A DNA stretch of 64,000 bases from Gammaproteobacteria bacterium (GTDB taxonomy: Bacteria; Pseudomonadota; Gammaproteobacteria; Steroidobacterales; Woeseiaceae), in assembly GCA_029861535.1 (NCBI GenBank), contig JAOTZC010000002.1:164668-228667 (forward strand), read 5' to 3'. How positions within the stretch are numbered: the first letter of the stretch is position 1; each line of letters opens with the position of its first letter. The position numbers and the translations under genes were made by a program. Below are positions 1-9,741 of this stretch, one piece after another. The notes under the pieces were generated by a model. It saw only the letters and a list, made by a program, of their open reading frames with translations, did not search any database and had not been told where the DNA came from.

Positions 1-561
1 GGCGCCTACGCGGCGACGCAGGGTGAAAAAATAAAGCACCTCGAGCCGACGGCCGAGCGCCTCGAGTTCGAGCAACGGCTCGATCGTTACGGCGTAAGCC
101 TGCAAATCTGGATATATCACCACATTCTCGAGGATCGTGAATTGGCGCTGCATGCCTGGGGCGTCAACAACCCGGCCGTACCTATTTGGCAGCGCTGGCT
201 ATTGCGGTTGCTATTTCCGCTTTTGGCGTTTCTAATTCGTCGCTCGTTTCGCATCACAGCGGCGAATTATGAGAAAGCGTGCCATCGCATTGAAGAGCTG
301 CTGGCCGACATCGATACCAGGCTCGCGGACGGCCGCGTATCGATACTCGGCGACAAGGCGCTGAATTACACGGACTACAGCTTTGCCGCATTCACCGGCG
401 CGTGGTTGCAGCCGGTGGGTTATGGCGGCGGCAAGGCCGATTCGGTTCGGATCGAACGAAGCCGGGCCCCGAACCCGATGCGTGCCGACATCGAGCGTTG
501 GGTCGAAGACTATCCGCGCGCCGTCACCTGGGTACAGCGGCTGTATGCTGAGGCGCGCTAG
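1..561 (+). CDS. Glutathione S-transferase-like protein, C-terminal part (5' end outside window)
   Basis: The frame is open from base 1 to the TAG at 559-561, so this is the 3' part of a gene starting left of the window. The tail (ITAANYEKACHRIEELLADI, then ILGDKALNYTDYSFAAF) has the all-alpha layout of a GST C-terminal domain: a long amphipathic helix, then a motif with Asp in an N-cap position that ends in a hydrophobic helix. An Arg- and Leu-rich hydrophobic stretch (WLLRLLFPLLAFLIRR) precedes it and may be a membrane-contacting helix. The first possible in-frame start is a TTG at 142, but sequence upstream of it still reads as protein. The glutathione-binding N-terminal thioredoxin domain is not visible, so enzyme activity cannot be judged. 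Confidence 0.6.
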   Translation, partial: GAYAATQGEKIKHLEPTAERLEFEQRLDRYGVSLQIWIYHHILEDRELALHAWGVNNPAVPIWQRWLLRLLFPLLAFLIRRSFRITAANYEKACHRIEELLADIDTRLADGRVSILGDKALNYTDYSFAAFTGAWLQPVGYGGGKADSVRIERSRAPNPMRADIERWVEDYPRAVTWVQRLYAEAR

Positions 562-669
562 ATATGCTGACTATGGTCGTGGAAAACGCCTAGATAAAAT
601 GGCCGAATCCGTGAAACCACCGTTAAGGACTGCGGTCAAACATCGACGTCAAGCACAGAGGTGAACGCA

Positions 670-1143
670 ATGAAAACCAAGCTATTTGTTGTCGCCGCGC
701 TATTGTCGATAGCGGCATGCGGGACAATAGACGATCCAAGGGAGGTTGAGGCGGTTCGTGATTTCGTTGCATCGACCGAGCTGCAAGAGGTCGACAACAT
801 TCGCCTCTTCACGCAACTGCATTACACCTATGTCAATGATTTCTACGTGACGGTTCCGACGCGGCGCGGGGATTATCTAATCGAATTCCGCAGCCAATGC
901 CGCGCACTGCGGCGCACAGAGTTCACATCGGAGATGGTGGATTACCGCAGCGACCCCAGCATCGTACGCACAAAATTCGATACGATTCGCGGCTGCCACA
1001 TCGACAAGATTTACGAGGTTACCAAGGAACAACGGCAAGAGCTCGAAGACCTAGGTGACGCTCCGGGCGACGAGGTATATTTACCCGACGAGGAAGCGGC
1101 CGGCGAAGAAGCACCCGACCAAGAAATGCCCGACGCGAAATAA
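670..1143 (+). CDS. Small lipoprotein, DUF6491-like
   Basis: This encodes about 157 residues with a lipoprotein signal peptide ending in the lipobox LSIAAC-G, so it is probably anchored in the outer or inner membrane. I chose ATG 670 rather than GTG 661 because AGAGGTG (657-663) then sits at proper Shine-Dalgarno distance. The middle part (FYVTVPTRRGDYLIEF, paired cysteines in QCRALRR and RGCHIDKIYEV) resembles DUF6491 proteins, which are common periplasmic lipoproteins of gammaproteobacteria with no known function. The C-terminus is very acidic (LPDEEAAGEEAPDQE). It lies 97 bases before an M13 peptidase lipoprotein on the same strand; whether they are co-transcribed is not clear. Confidence 0.65.
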   Translation: MKTKLFVVAALLSIAACGTIDDPREVEAVRDFVASTELQEVDNIRLFTQLHYTYVNDFYVTVPTRRGDYLIEFRSQCRALRRTEFTSEMVDYRSDPSIVRTKFDTIRGCHIDKIYEVTKEQRQELEDLGDAPGDEVYLPDEEAAGEEAPDQEMPDAK

Positions 1144-1240
1144 CTCGACGCGGAATATTTTGATAACGACATTGCAGTGATACCTATGATTCAGGAATAC
1201 CACGGCACCATCGCGTGAGCCGTGCACGAAGGGGAAAAAA

Positions 1241-3289
1241 GTGAAACAGAAGTTAATAAGCGCGATCATGTTGATGGCACTGGCGGCCTGCGGACAACAA
1301 TCGGCGGACACGACGGCCGATGCAAGCGCCGCGAAAAGCGAACTGACCTCGGGCTTGGCGCTCGAGAATATGGATAAGAGTGTTCATCCTGGCGACGATT
1401 TCTTCTCATACATGAATGGTGTCTGGCTCGATCAGGCAGAAATTCCAGCCGACAAAGCGTCCTACGGCGGCTTCGCCATTCTGGCCGATGAGGCACAAGA
1501 GGACGTTAAGGCCATCATTGAGGAATCGGCAAGCGGCGATTTCAAGACGGGCACCGATGAGCAAAAAGTTGGCGATCTATATCGCTCATATCTCGATATC
1601 GACACCCGTAATGAAAAAGGCGTAAGCCCGCTCGCGCCCGAAATTGATCGCATCGAATCGATAAACTCCTACGATGATCTCGCCGTGTATTTCGCGTCGG
1701 CTGTAAAGCGCGGCTACGGCGTACCATTCGTGCTCGGTCAGTACGCGGACATGAAAAACCCCGAGTACTACATGATCTACACATGGCAGGCGGGTCTCGG
1801 TCTTCCGGATCGCGAGTACTATTTCAACGACGATGAAAAATCGGCGGAAATCCGCGACCAGTATGTCGCACACATCGAAAAGATGTTTGATCTGGCTGGT
1901 CGGCCGAATGGCGCACAGGCAGCAGCGACAATCATGGCGCTGGAAACGCGGATGGCCGACGCGCATATGCTAAAAGAAGATGCTCGCGACTTCGCTGCCA
2001 ACTACTCGAAGATTCCGCTTAATGAATTAAATGAGCTGATGCCGAATTTCAACTGGGACGGCTACGTCGCCGAAGTTGGAATTGGCGACATCGACGGGCT
2101 CGTCGTCATGATGAATGATCATATGGCGGCATTGGACCAGATCATCGTCGACACGGAGCTCGATACCTGGAAGACCTATCTTTGCTGGGTCGCGCTAAAC
2201 ACGGTCGCGGGCCGGATGAACGAAGATCTCGACAATCAAAATTTCGAGTTTTACGGTAAGACGCTATCCGGTACCGAAGAGCAACGGCCGATGTGGCGCC
2301 GTGCGGTCAATACCGTTAACGGCTCACTCGGCGAAGTCGTCGGCAAAGTGTATGTCAAGAAGCACTTTCCACCCGAGGCGAAAGAACGCATGGATGGGTT
2401 GGTCGCGAATCTGATTGCCGCCTACGAAAAAAGCATCAACGAACTCGAATGGATGAGCGCAGATACTAAAGTCGAGGCGCTCGACAAATTATCGAAGTTC
2501 ACACCCAAAATCGGTTATCCGGACGAATGGCGGGAGTATGACTTCGATATCGAGGCAGACGATTTATTCGGCAACCTCGAACGTGCGACGGTGGCCGAAT
2601 ACGAACGGCAACTGGCCCGGCAGGGCGGCCCGGTCGATAAAGGCGAATGGGGCATGAATCCGCAAACGGTTAACGCCTATTACAGCCCGGCGCTGAATGA
2701 AATCGTGTTCCCGGCGGCAATTCTGCAACCGCCGTTTTTCAACCTGAGTGCTGACGATGCGGTCAACTACGGTGCGATTGGCGCGGTCATCGGCCATGAA
2801 ATCGGTCATGGTTTCGACGACACGGGCAGCACGTTCGATGGCGACGGCAAGTTGCGTAACTGGTGGACCGACAGCGATCGTGAAGAATTCGAAAAACGCA
2901 CCGCAACACTCGTCGGCCAGTACTCGGCGTTCGCGCCGTTCGATGATCTTAAGGTCAACGGCGAATTTACGCTCGGCGAAAACATCGGCGACCTCGGCGG
3001 GATCAGTATTGGATTGTTGGCGTACAAGATGTCACTTAACGGTAAAGAGCCAAAGGTCATCGACGGTTTCACCGGTGTTCAAAGAGTGTTTCTGGGTTAC
3101 GGTCAGGTTTGGCGGAACAAGTACCGCGACGAGGCGCTGCGGCAGTTGATTCAGACGAATCCACATGCGCCATCGATGTATCGAGCGAATGGCGCAGTGC
3201 GCAATGTGCCGGAGTGGTACGACGCGTTCGGCGTGACCGAGCAGCACGCGCTGTACTTGCCGCCAGAGGAACGCGTCAAGATTTGGTGA
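1241..3289 (+). CDS. pepO: M13 family zinc metallopeptidase lipoprotein (PepO/neprilysin-like)
   Basis: A 682-residue protein of normal M13 length. It starts at GTG 1241 behind an AAGGGG ribosome-binding site. The signal peptide ends in the lipobox LMALAAC-G, so it should be a periplasm-facing lipoprotein. The zinc site is clear: VIGHEIGHGFDD near residues 518-529 gives the two His and catalytic Glu, and GENIGDLGG near 577-585 gives the third zinc ligand. The substrate-binding NAYYSP motif precedes it. M13 enzymes cut oligopeptides, typically on the amino side of hydrophobic residues, so this one probably trims peptides in the periplasm. It is one of three exported metallopeptidases in the window (also M28 and M2). 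Confidence 0.93.
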   Translation: MKQKLISAIMLMALAACGQQSADTTADASAAKSELTSGLALENMDKSVHPGDDFFSYMNGVWLDQAEIPADKASYGGFAILADEAQEDVKAIIEESASGDFKTGTDEQKVGDLYRSYLDIDTRNEKGVSPLAPEIDRIESINSYDDLAVYFASAVKRGYGVPFVLGQYADMKNPEYYMIYTWQAGLGLPDREYYFNDDEKSAEIRDQYVAHIEKMFDLAGRPNGAQAAATIMALETRMADAHMLKEDARDFAANYSKIPLNELNELMPNFNWDGYVAEVGIGDIDGLVVMMNDHMAALDQIIVDTELDTWKTYLCWVALNTVAGRMNEDLDNQNFEFYGKTLSGTEEQRPMWRRAVNTVNGSLGEVVGKVYVKKHFPPEAKERMDGLVANLIAAYEKSINELEWMSADTKVEALDKLSKFTPKIGYPDEWREYDFDIEADDLFGNLERATVAEYERQLARQGGPVDKGEWGMNPQTVNAYYSPALNEIVFPAAILQPPFFNLSADDAVNYGAIGAVIGHEIGHGFDDTGSTFDGDGKLRNWWTDSDREEFEKRTATLVGQYSAFAPFDDLKVNGEFTLGENIGDLGGISIGLLAYKMSLNGKEPKVIDGFTGVQRVFLGYGQVWRNKYRDEALRQLIQTNPHAPSMYRANGAVRNVPEWYDAFGVTEQHALYLPPEERVKIW

Positions 3290-3308
3290 TTGCGATTGGG
3301 TTAGCGGC

Positions 3309-3340
3309 AAAAAGGGGCGTCCGATGCGGCGCCCCTTTTT
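3309..3340 (+). terminator. Bidirectional intrinsic terminator
   Basis: An 11-base perfect stem (AAAAAGGGGCG at 3309-3319 with CGCCCCTTTTT at 3330-3340) has a 10-base loop, with A/T runs on both sides. It sits between the convergent M13 and M28 peptidase genes and touches the stop codon of the latter, so it can serve both. Confidence 0.85.
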
Positions 3341-5022
3341 TAGTTTGGCCCAAAGCGCTCGCCGAAAAAGTCGCCTTCATTCCAAGTCGGGCGCGCGGCG
3401 TCGTTCGCGATGTAATAACCAATACGAATGTGTGAGCGCGTGAATCGCACGACCGATTCCCAGTCGACCGGGCGCGTCAGGTCGTCACTCGGCTCGTGGT
3501 AGTGATCTTTTAGATGCTCGCGAAACTGCGCTTCGCCGTCGATTTCGGGGTCCGAGGACGTAAATCCCGGTATTAGATAGATCGCCGGAATGCCTTTTTT
3601 GACAAACGAATACTGATCACTGCGTACGAACAGATTTTCCTCGGGCAGTGGATTCGGCGTGAGCGAAAACCCCTCCGACTCGGCCGCTGCCTCGACGACG
3701 GGTTCGAGTGAGGAATGCTCAGATCCGAATGCAACGAGATCGGCGATCGGGTATAGGAATAACGGCATGTCGAGATTCACGTTCGCGACGATATTGGCCA
3801 TCGGCACTGTCGGATAGTGCGCGAAATAATCCGAGCCTAGAAGGCCGCGTTCTTCGGCGGTCACCGCGACAAACATGACGGACCGTGCCGGCGGGTGCTC
3901 GCCGAATATCTTCGCGGTCTCGAGCATGATCGATATGCCCATCGCGTTATCGTAGGCGCCGTTGTTAATGTCATCGTCGGTCTCGGGCGCCGGCGAAATG
4001 CCGACATGGTCGAGATGCGCTGTGTAAACAACAAATTCGTCCGCGAACTCGGGGTCGCTGCCGCGAACGATGCCGATGACATTCGGGCTCTCGATACGAT
4101 CGTGAGAGGTTTGTCGCGACAAAGTCACCTCGAAATCCAGAGGCGTCGACGCCGGCGTATCCGCCGCTGCGGCGTCGAGCGCTTGTTCAAAACTAATCGG
4201 TGAGGCTGCAAACAACTCGGTCGCGGTGGCGGCGCTGATCACGATGCCACCTTTGAGTTCCGGAAAATAACCGGACGCTGCGCCGGTTTCGCTGACCCAC
4301 GCCATGCCGGGCCGCTTGCCGGTCAGTTGTTTGAAACGCTCCCACGGCGTTTGCTCCTGAATTCGCCGCGATCGCAGGCCAACTGAGCCGATGGCGCCGC
4401 GGGCAACGGCCTCCTGAGCTTTCGTGCGACTCGAAGCGTAATACGCACGCTGGGCATGAGAGAAAGTACTCGGCGCGCCGCCGAAAAGCGCAACGATTTT
4501 GCCGCGCACGTCGATGCCGTCGTAATCCGAATACGAAAACTCCGGCGCATGTACGCCGTAGCCGACATAGACAACGTCGGCGCGCACGCTGTTGGTTTCG
4601 CGCACCTTGTCGGGCGACATGCCGTAGTGCTCGCGATAGATTAATTCGCGATCCTTATCGTTGCGGTGAATGACGACAGAAGGTGTCTCCGTGTTCAGCT
4701 GATACCGGACCAGCGGCACTTGCTGGAACCATGCATCGTCATCGTCGGGATTACCGTCGGGGTCAGCGCCAGGCTGCAGGCCAAATTCTCTGAATTGTGC
4801 AGCAACATAGGCCGCTGACGCGTCGTAGCCAGGCTCGCCGGTCATGCGACCCTGACGTTTATCGTCGGATAGCCAGGCAACATGCGCGTGCAGAAATTTT
4901 GCGTCGATGTCCGTAAGCGGGCCAACAAGCGGGTCTGCAACGCGGACAGGCACGTCTCGAAGCTCTGTGCAGGCGACGAGAACAAACGCAACGACGAGTA
5001 GCCATGATGTGCGTGTGATCAT
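3340..5022 (-). CDS. M28 family zinc aminopeptidase lipoprotein with PA-type insert
   Basis: About 560 residues. The signal peptide ends in lipobox FVLVAC-T, so it is a lipoprotein exported by Sec. I chose the ATG at 5022 because the signal peptide begins there; an in-frame ATG at 5046 would add nine residues. The co-catalytic zinc site of M28 peptidases is complete: AHLDHVG (His336, Asp338), NNGAYDNAMG (Asp358), TAEERGLLG (Glu390/391), NLDMP, and a late HYHEPSDD histidine. The segment around residues 145-265 looks like a protease-associated (PA) domain. Family members release N-terminal amino acids from peptides. It follows plsC by 36 bases and may be read from the glyQ operon. Confidence 0.9.
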   Translation of the reverse strand: MITRTSWLLVVAFVLVACTELRDVPVRVADPLVGPLTDIDAKFLHAHVAWLSDDKRQGRMTGEPGYDASAAYVAAQFREFGLQPGADPDGNPDDDDAWFQQVPLVRYQLNTETPSVVIHRNDKDRELIYREHYGMSPDKVRETNSVRADVVYVGYGVHAPEFSYSDYDGIDVRGKIVALFGGAPSTFSHAQRAYYASSRTKAQEAVARGAIGSVGLRSRRIQEQTPWERFKQLTGKRPGMAWVSETGAASGYFPELKGGIVISAATATELFAASPISFEQALDAAAADTPASTPLDFEVTLSRQTSHDRIESPNVIGIVRGSDPEFADEFVVYTAHLDHVGISPAPETDDDINNGAYDNAMGISIMLETAKIFGEHPPARSVMFVAVTAEERGLLGSDYFAHYPTVPMANIVANVNLDMPLFLYPIADLVAFGSEHSSLEPVVEAAAESEGFSLTPNPLPEENLFVRSDQYSFVKKGIPAIYLIPGFTSSDPEIDGEAQFREHLKDHYHEPSDDLTRPVDWESVVRFTRSHIRIGYYIANDAARPTWNEGDFFGERFGPN

Positions 5023-5058
5023 AAAGTTTCTCTTGTTACCGCACACACAGGTGCGCCG

Positions 5059-5796
5059 TTAGTCCGAGACTTGTTTTTGTTGATAGACGCGACTGATCTC
5101 TTGCATTTTGTTTTCGATCCAGTTTTGCGCGATCAAGTTAGTTTCTTTGGGCGACTGCAAACTCGCGTCGATCGGTGGGCCAATGCAGAAGCGTACCGTC
5201 CCGGGTTTTTTCTTAAATGATAATCGCGTCCAAAAGTCACCCGCATTATGTGCCACCGGCACGATCGAAACATTGGCCTCTTGCGCGAGCGCTGCGCCGC
5301 TAATGCCATATTTGCGCGTCTCGCCCGGCGGCATGCGCGTGCCCTCTGGAAAAATGGTCACCCAGATCCCGTTCTCGAGTTTCTGTTTGCCTTGGCGAAT
5401 GACTTGTTTGACTGCGGACGCACCGCTTTTGCGATCGATAGCGATTGGCTCCAATGCGAGCCCGATCGCCCAACCGAAAAGAGGCGCCCGCAGAAGTTCA
5501 CGCTTTACGACCCAAGCGGCCGGCGGGAAGTAAGTAACCTGCCACAGTGTCTCGAGTGTCGACGTGTGTTTGATCAAGATGACGCTTGGCGTATCAGGTA
5601 GGTTCTCCCCACCTTCAACGACGGATTTGATGCCACAAAAGAAATTCGCGCTCCAGACCGCGAGACCACACCAAGCGGCGCAAAGACCGAAGCGAACGCG
5701 ATACGGCGCCCAGAACAGCAGCAACAGCATGATCGAGACAATGAAAACGGTGCTGAAGCCGAAGATGTTGTAAAACAGCGAGCGAATTATCAGCAC
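5059..5796 (-). CDS. plsC: 1-acyl-sn-glycerol-3-phosphate acyltransferase
   Basis: A 245-residue inner-membrane acyltransferase that makes phosphatidic acid by adding the second acyl chain to lysophosphatidic acid. The N-terminus has a long hydrophobic segment (residues 10-32). Acyltransferase block I is IKHTSTLETLW, His77 followed at +5 by Glu82 where many homologues have Asp (HX4D); the gammaproteobacterial group near glyS/gmhB often has Glu here. Block III, FPEGTR, is at residues 149-154. The gene starts three bases after the gmhB stop, the usual order glyQ-glyS-gmhB-plsC. It could belong to the acyltransferase branch that acts on other lysolipids, so the substrate is by family only. Confidence 0.88.
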   Translation of the reverse strand: MLIIRSLFYNIFGFSTVFIVSIMLLLLFWAPYRVRFGLCAAWCGLAVWSANFFCGIKSVVEGGENLPDTPSVILIKHTSTLETLWQVTYFPPAAWVVKRELLRAPLFGWAIGLALEPIAIDRKSGASAVKQVIRQGKQKLENGIWVTIFPEGTRMPPGETRKYGISGAALAQEANVSIVPVAHNAGDFWTRLSFKKKPGTVRFCIGPPIDASLQSPKETNLIAQNWIENKMQEISRVYQQKQVSD

Positions 5797-5799
5797 GGC

Positions 5800-6357
5800 T
5801 CAGGCCCCACCAATCAGACTATCGGCGGCAGCGGCGAGATTATCGAACACGTCAATATTAGCCAGCGGGCCGGCGAGCGAGCCTTCTGTCTTTCGCCCGT
5901 TACCGGTGCGCACCAGGATTGGTTCGGCACCCACGCTCATGGCCGCCTCAAGGTCACGCAGCGAATCGCCGACGACAGGCACGCCGTGCAGTGACACTTG
6001 GTAATGGCGCGCGAGCCGCTGTAAAAGCCCGGGCTTTGGCTTGCGGCAGTTGCAGCCATCGTCAGGTCCGTGCGGACAAACCACGATGCGATCCACGTGA
6101 CCGCCGTGTTTGCCGACTAGGCGCCGTAGCTTGGAATGCATGGCCCGAAGGGCGCGGCGATCGACAAGCCCGCGCGCGAGCCCGGACTGATTTGACGCCA
6201 CCGCAACGGTAAAACCCGCCTTCGAAAGCGCGGCAATAGCCTCAATGCTGCCCGGCAGCGGAATCCACTCGTCGACGGATTTGACGAAGTCTGCAGCGTC
6301 GCGATTGATCACACCATCCCTGTCGAGTACGACCATACGTATGCCGGCGCGACCCAT
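5800..6357 (-). CDS. gmhB: D-glycero-beta-D-manno-heptose-1,7-bisphosphate 7-phosphatase
   Basis: A 185-residue HAD-superfamily phosphatase that removes the C7 phosphate from heptose bisphosphate on the way to ADP-heptose for the lipopolysaccharide core. The nucleophile motif DRDGVIN (Asp12, Asp14), SNQSGLARG (motif II) and the GmhB-specific zinc loop CPHGPDDGCNCRKPKPG (Cys94, His96, Cys102, Cys104) are all present, followed by the GDSLRDLEAA metal-binding motif. The length is typical. It starts two bases after glyS, so it is translated within the glyQ-glyS-gmhB-plsC operon. Confidence 0.95.
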   Translation of the reverse strand: MGRAGIRMVVLDRDGVINRDAADFVKSVDEWIPLPGSIEAIAALSKAGFTVAVASNQSGLARGLVDRRALRAMHSKLRRLVGKHGGHVDRIVVCPHGPDDGCNCRKPKPGLLQRLARHYQVSLHGVPVVGDSLRDLEAAMSVGAEPILVRTGNGRKTEGSLAGPLANIDVFDNLAAAADSLIGGA

Positions 6358-6359
6358 CT

Positions 6360-8462
6360 CTAAGCAATAGCGAGCCGCGAAATGTCCGCAACATCGAGAA
6401 AAAGGGCACGAAGTTCGCCTAAAAGTGCCAAACGGTTATTTCTGACGGCTTTGTCGTCAGTCATCACCATGACGTCGTCGAAAAACTTATCCACAGGACC
6501 TCTAAGGCCCGCCAAAGCGCTCAGCGCCTCGGTATAACGGCGAGCTTCGAGCAGCGGCCGTAGCGTTTCGGCGGATTTTCGCATCGCCGCAAAAAGCGCC
6601 TGCTCGGCATCATCCGACAGTAGCTTTTGTTTGACGGCAGGCGCCTCCCCAGCATCAGCTTGTCGGAGGATATTGGCGATCCGCTTGTTCGCGGACGCCA
6701 GGCTCGCCGCCTCGTCCAGCTCAAGAAATGCCTGCACGGCCCGGAGGCGATTGTCGAAGTCGACCAGTGACGATGGGCTGCGCGCCAGAACGGCATCAAA
6801 GGTTTCGGTCGCAAGCCCGGCGTCACGATCAAGGAAATATCGGCGCAGCCTATCGGCAACAAAAGAGGTCAGCTCGGCGGCGACCTCTCCGGGTTCGAGT
6901 TTGCCAGTCCTGCTGCCACTGAACGGTGGCTGCGAGTTCACGGCAGTGTCGATCATTGCATTGAGGTCAATGTCCAGCTCGCATTCGACCAGGATACGAA
7001 TAACGCCTAATGCAGCACGCCGCAGACCAAAGGGGTCGCGATTGCCAGACGGCCTTTTGCCAATGGCAAACACGCCGGCAAGCGAGTCGAGTTTGTCGGC
7101 GACGCTGAGAATCTGCCCGTCAATAGAGGCCGGCAACGCGTCGCCAGCGAATCGCGGTCGATAGTGTTCGCCGATGGCCTTGGCGACGGCGGCAGGCTCA
7201 CCGTCAGTATCGGCATAGTAACGGCCCATAACCCCCTGTAGTTCTGGAAACTCGCCGACCATTCCGGTCAACAAATCGCACTTGCACAGAATCGCTGCGC
7301 GGCCGACATTATCGCTAGCGACGCCGAGCAAGCCAGCAATCGTCTGCGCGAGCGACGCGATTCTTGCAGATTTGTCATGCAAGCTGCCGAGCCCTTGTTG
7401 ATAAACAACCTCGTGCAGCGCTTCCTGCCGACTTTCGAGCGATCGGCGCCTGTCGTTATCCCAAAAGAACGCGGCGTCTGCAAGACGCGGTCGAATCACG
7501 CGTTCATTGCCGTTTCGGACCTGGGCGGGCTCTCGGCTTTTAATGTTCGCAACCGTGACGAATTTCGGCAACAGCGTGCCGTTCTTGTCGGCGATCGGAA
7601 AATAACGTTGATGAGCAGACAGCGTCGATATCACTGTTTCGCGCGGCAATGCCAGAAACGCCGGATCAAAACTTCCCAGCACTGGAACTGGCCATTCGAC
7701 CAGTGCCGTCACCTCATCGTAAAGCGATTCACCATCGACAATCTCCCCGCCAGCCTTTTTCGCCGCGGCCGCGACGCCGCTCACAACAAGCTCGCGACGT
7801 CGCGCGAAATCCGCGATGACATGGCCCTCATTGTCGAGCGTTTGCAGATAGTTACCGGGTTCGCTGATTTTGATCGCGCCCTCGGAAAGGAAGCGATGGC
7901 CGCGAGACTTATTGCCAGCGGTAACGCCCATGACGCTGGCCTTAACGACCTTCTTGCCGTGCAGCAACACAATCCAGTGCACGGGCCGTACAAATTCGGC
8001 CTCACCGGCGCCCCACCGCATGCGGCGTGGAATCGGCAAACCGGCGAGCGCCTTTTCGACCAGCCCACCGATTAGCTCATCGGCTGAGCTGCCCTTCTCG
8101 ATAGCGTCATACGATAACCACTCGCCCTTGTTGGTTTTGCTACGTTCGAGCTTTGACACGGCAACGCCGCACTTTTTTGCGAACGCTTTCGCAGCCGGTT
8201 GAGGCTTGCCGTCTGAGTCGAACGCCACGCTCACGGGCGGGCCTTTATGCGAAACCTTGCGATCTTCTTGGGTCTTGGCGAGCGCTTCGATAATGACGGC
8301 AAGACGACGCGGGCTCGCATACCCGTGAATGTCACCGTGCGCCAGCCGGGCATCGTCTACCGCAAGCTTCATGTTTTCGGCGAACGTGTCCATAAGTGAG
8401 CGCAGCGATTTCGGCGGCAGCTCTTCCACGCCGATCTCAACGAGAAAGTCGGCGTGCCTCAC
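6360..8462 (-). CDS. glyS: Glycyl-tRNA synthetase beta subunit
   Basis: A 700-residue beta subunit of the alpha2-beta2 bacterial glycyl-tRNA synthetase, which binds tRNA-Gly and is needed for charging it with glycine. The N-terminus ([16 protein letters not shown]) is the family signature. The central region contains the HD-like fold (motif [20 protein letters not shown] upstream of it), and the C-terminal part is the helical anticodon-binding domain. The length matches family members (about 690-700). The start ATG overlaps the glyQ stop as ATGA (8459-8462), so translation of the two subunits is coupled. Confidence 0.97.
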   Translation of the reverse strand: MRHADFLVEIGVEELPPKSLRSLMDTFAENMKLAVDDARLAHGDIHGYASPRRLAVIIEALAKTQEDRKVSHKGPPVSVAFDSDGKPQPAAKAFAKKCGVAVSKLERSKTNKGEWLSYDAIEKGSSADELIGGLVEKALAGLPIPRRMRWGAGEAEFVRPVHWIVLLHGKKVVKASVMGVTAGNKSRGHRFLSEGAIKISEPGNYLQTLDNEGHVIADFARRRELVVSGVAAAAKKAGGEIVDGESLYDEVTALVEWPVPVLGSFDPAFLALPRETVISTLSAHQRYFPIADKNGTLLPKFVTVANIKSREPAQVRNGNERVIRPRLADAAFFWDNDRRRSLESRQEALHEVVYQQGLGSLHDKSARIASLAQTIAGLLGVASDNVGRAAILCKCDLLTGMVGEFPELQGVMGRYYADTDGEPAAVAKAIGEHYRPRFAGDALPASIDGQILSVADKLDSLAGVFAIGKRPSGNRDPFGLRRAALGVIRILVECELDIDLNAMIDTAVNSQPPFSGSRTGKLEPGEVAAELTSFVADRLRRYFLDRDAGLATETFDAVLARSPSSLVDFDNRLRAVQAFLELDEAASLASANKRIANILRQADAGEAPAVKQKLLSDDAEQALFAAMRKSAETLRPLLEARRYTEALSALAGLRGPVDKFFDDVMVMTDDKAVRNNRLALLGELRALFLDVADISRLAIA

Positions 8463-9466
8463 TTCTGTCTTCCGGCGGTCTTTTTCTTGCCCTTGACCGA
8501 TTGAACCATCGGAAATCCAAGCGCTTCGCGACTCGCGTAATAAGCGTCGGCGACCGAACGGGCCATTTCGCGGACGCGCAAGAGGAAGCGTTGCCGCTCG
8601 CTGACCGAAATCGCTTGGCGCGCATCGAGCAAATTGAAAAAGTGCGATGCCTCTAACATGCGCTCGTATGCCGGCAACGCCAGGCCTGCTGCAATCATTC
8701 GCTCACAATCATGTTCGGCGTGATCGAATGAATGGAATAACGTGTCGATATCGGCTTCTTCAAAATTGTATTTTGATTGTTCGACTTCGTTTTGGTGATA
8801 GACATCGCCATAACTAATACGGCCGAGCGGACCGTCCGTCCAGACAATATCGAAAATACTCTCAACCTCCTGCAGATACATTGCCAGACGCTCGAGCCCG
8901 TAGGTGATTTCGCCAGTCACCGGATGGCACTCGAGACCACCGACCTGTTGAAAGTAAGTGAACTGTGTGATCTCCATGCCGTTTAGCCACACCTCCCAGC
9001 CAAGCCCCCATGCGCCCAACGTTGGTGATTCCCAGTTGTCTTCGACAAAGCGGATATCGTGCACGGTCGGATCGATGCCGAGCGCGCGCAGCGAGTCGAG
9101 ATAAAGTTCCTGGATGTCGTCCGGTGACGGCTTGATGACGACCTGGTATTGATAGTAATGCTGCAGCCGGAACGGATTGTCGCCGTAACGGCCGTCGGTC
9201 GGTCGACGGCTCGGCTGTACATAGGCGGCACTCCACGGCTCTGGTCCGATCGCCCGCAAAAACGTCGCCGGGTGAAAGGTACCGGCACCCATCTCCTTGT
9301 CATAGGGTTGCATGACGACGCAACCGCGCTCCGCCCAGTATTGCTGCAGACGAAGAATCAGATCCTGAAAAGAGAGGCGAGCGGACGCCTTTTTGGGGCT
9401 CATAGGGGCAATATCGACAAAGAATTGAGGCCGTAAAGGCGCGCAGTATATCGACTTTTTAGACAT
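8459..9466 (-). CDS. glyQ: Glycyl-tRNA synthetase alpha subunit
   Basis: Catalytic class II subunit of glycyl-tRNA synthetase, which makes glycyl-adenylate and glycyl-tRNA in the cytoplasm. The family core begins at [18 protein letters not shown] and continues with [17 protein letters not shown] and the class II motif GLEWEVWLNG-type region. Three starts are possible: GTG 9472, ATG 9466 (GGGGTG just upstream) and ATG 9403 (MSPKKAS, closest to the usual protein start but with no clear Shine-Dalgarno site). I report 9466, with 9403 nearly as likely. It is the first gene of the glyQ-glyS-gmhB-plsC operon and is divergent from glnA. Confidence 0.95.
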   Translation of the reverse strand: MSKKSIYCAPLRPQFFVDIAPMSPKKASARLSFQDLILRLQQYWAERGCVVMQPYDKEMGAGTFHPATFLRAIGPEPWSAAYVQPSRRPTDGRYGDNPFRLQHYYQYQVVIKPSPDDIQELYLDSLRALGIDPTVHDIRFVEDNWESPTLGAWGLGWEVWLNGMEITQFTYFQQVGGLECHPVTGEITYGLERLAMYLQEVESIFDIVWTDGPLGRISYGDVYHQNEVEQSKYNFEEADIDTLFHSFDHAEHDCERMIAAGLALPAYERMLEASHFFNLLDARQAISVSERQRFLLRVREMARSVADAYYASREALGFPMVQSVKGKKKTAGRQK

Positions 9467-9502
9467 AGGCACCCCATTGACGCGATGGATAAACGCTACA
9501 GG

Positions 9503-9585
9503 GGATGACCGGCAGGGGGCTTCTCATCGTCATGGCTCGCTTTGCTGCGCTTTACTTCCGATGAAAAGCCCCCTGCCGGCCATCC
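9503..9585. repeat. Long hairpin element, copy 1 (conserved 29-base loop)
   Basis: Two 27-base arms (9503-9529 and 9559-9585) are inverted copies matching at 25 of 27 positions. They enclose a 29-base loop at 9530-9558 (ATGGCTCGCT ... GCTGCGCTTTACTTC). The same loop, 27 of 29 bases identical, recurs at 14401-14429 between a different pair of arms. This copy lies between the divergent glyQ and glnA genes, so it is not a simple terminator for either. Confidence 0.8.
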
Positions 9586-9631
9586 TGTTGATCTCGACGA
9601 TCGCGTCAACGGGGTGCATCGGGTGCTAATT

Positions 9632-9648
9632 TGCACTAATATTGTGCG
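9632..9648 (+). promoter_or_regulatory. NtrC-type operator, upstream site for glnA
   Basis: The sequence TGCACTAATATTGTGCG contains GCAC-N7-GTGC with an AT-rich centre, matching the NtrC (NRI) consensus half-sites and spacing. Its centre is about 31 bases (three helical turns) from the second site and about 100 bases upstream of the sigma-54 promoter, the usual enhancer arrangement. Confidence 0.7.
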
Positions 9649-9662
9649 CCGCGGCACTCTCG

Positions 9663-9679
9663 TGCCCTCTTATGGTGCG
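9663..9679 (+). promoter_or_regulatory. NtrC-type operator, second site for glnA
   Basis: The sequence TGCCCTCTTATGGTGCG matches the right half of the NtrC consensus (TGGTGC) well and the left half partly. Paired sites allow NtrC hexamer assembly; this is the weaker of the two. Confidence 0.5.
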
Positions 9680-9741
9680 CCAAAGGGGCTGTGGATAAAT
9701 TCAAGTGTATTAAAAACAATGGCTTATGCGTAGCACCATTT

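Noticed and set aside
9404..9472. N-terminal extension of GlyQ from GTG 9472
   Set aside because: Normal GlyQ proteins start close to [10 protein letters not shown]; the extension is not conserved-looking. The exact start remains open between 9466 and 9403.
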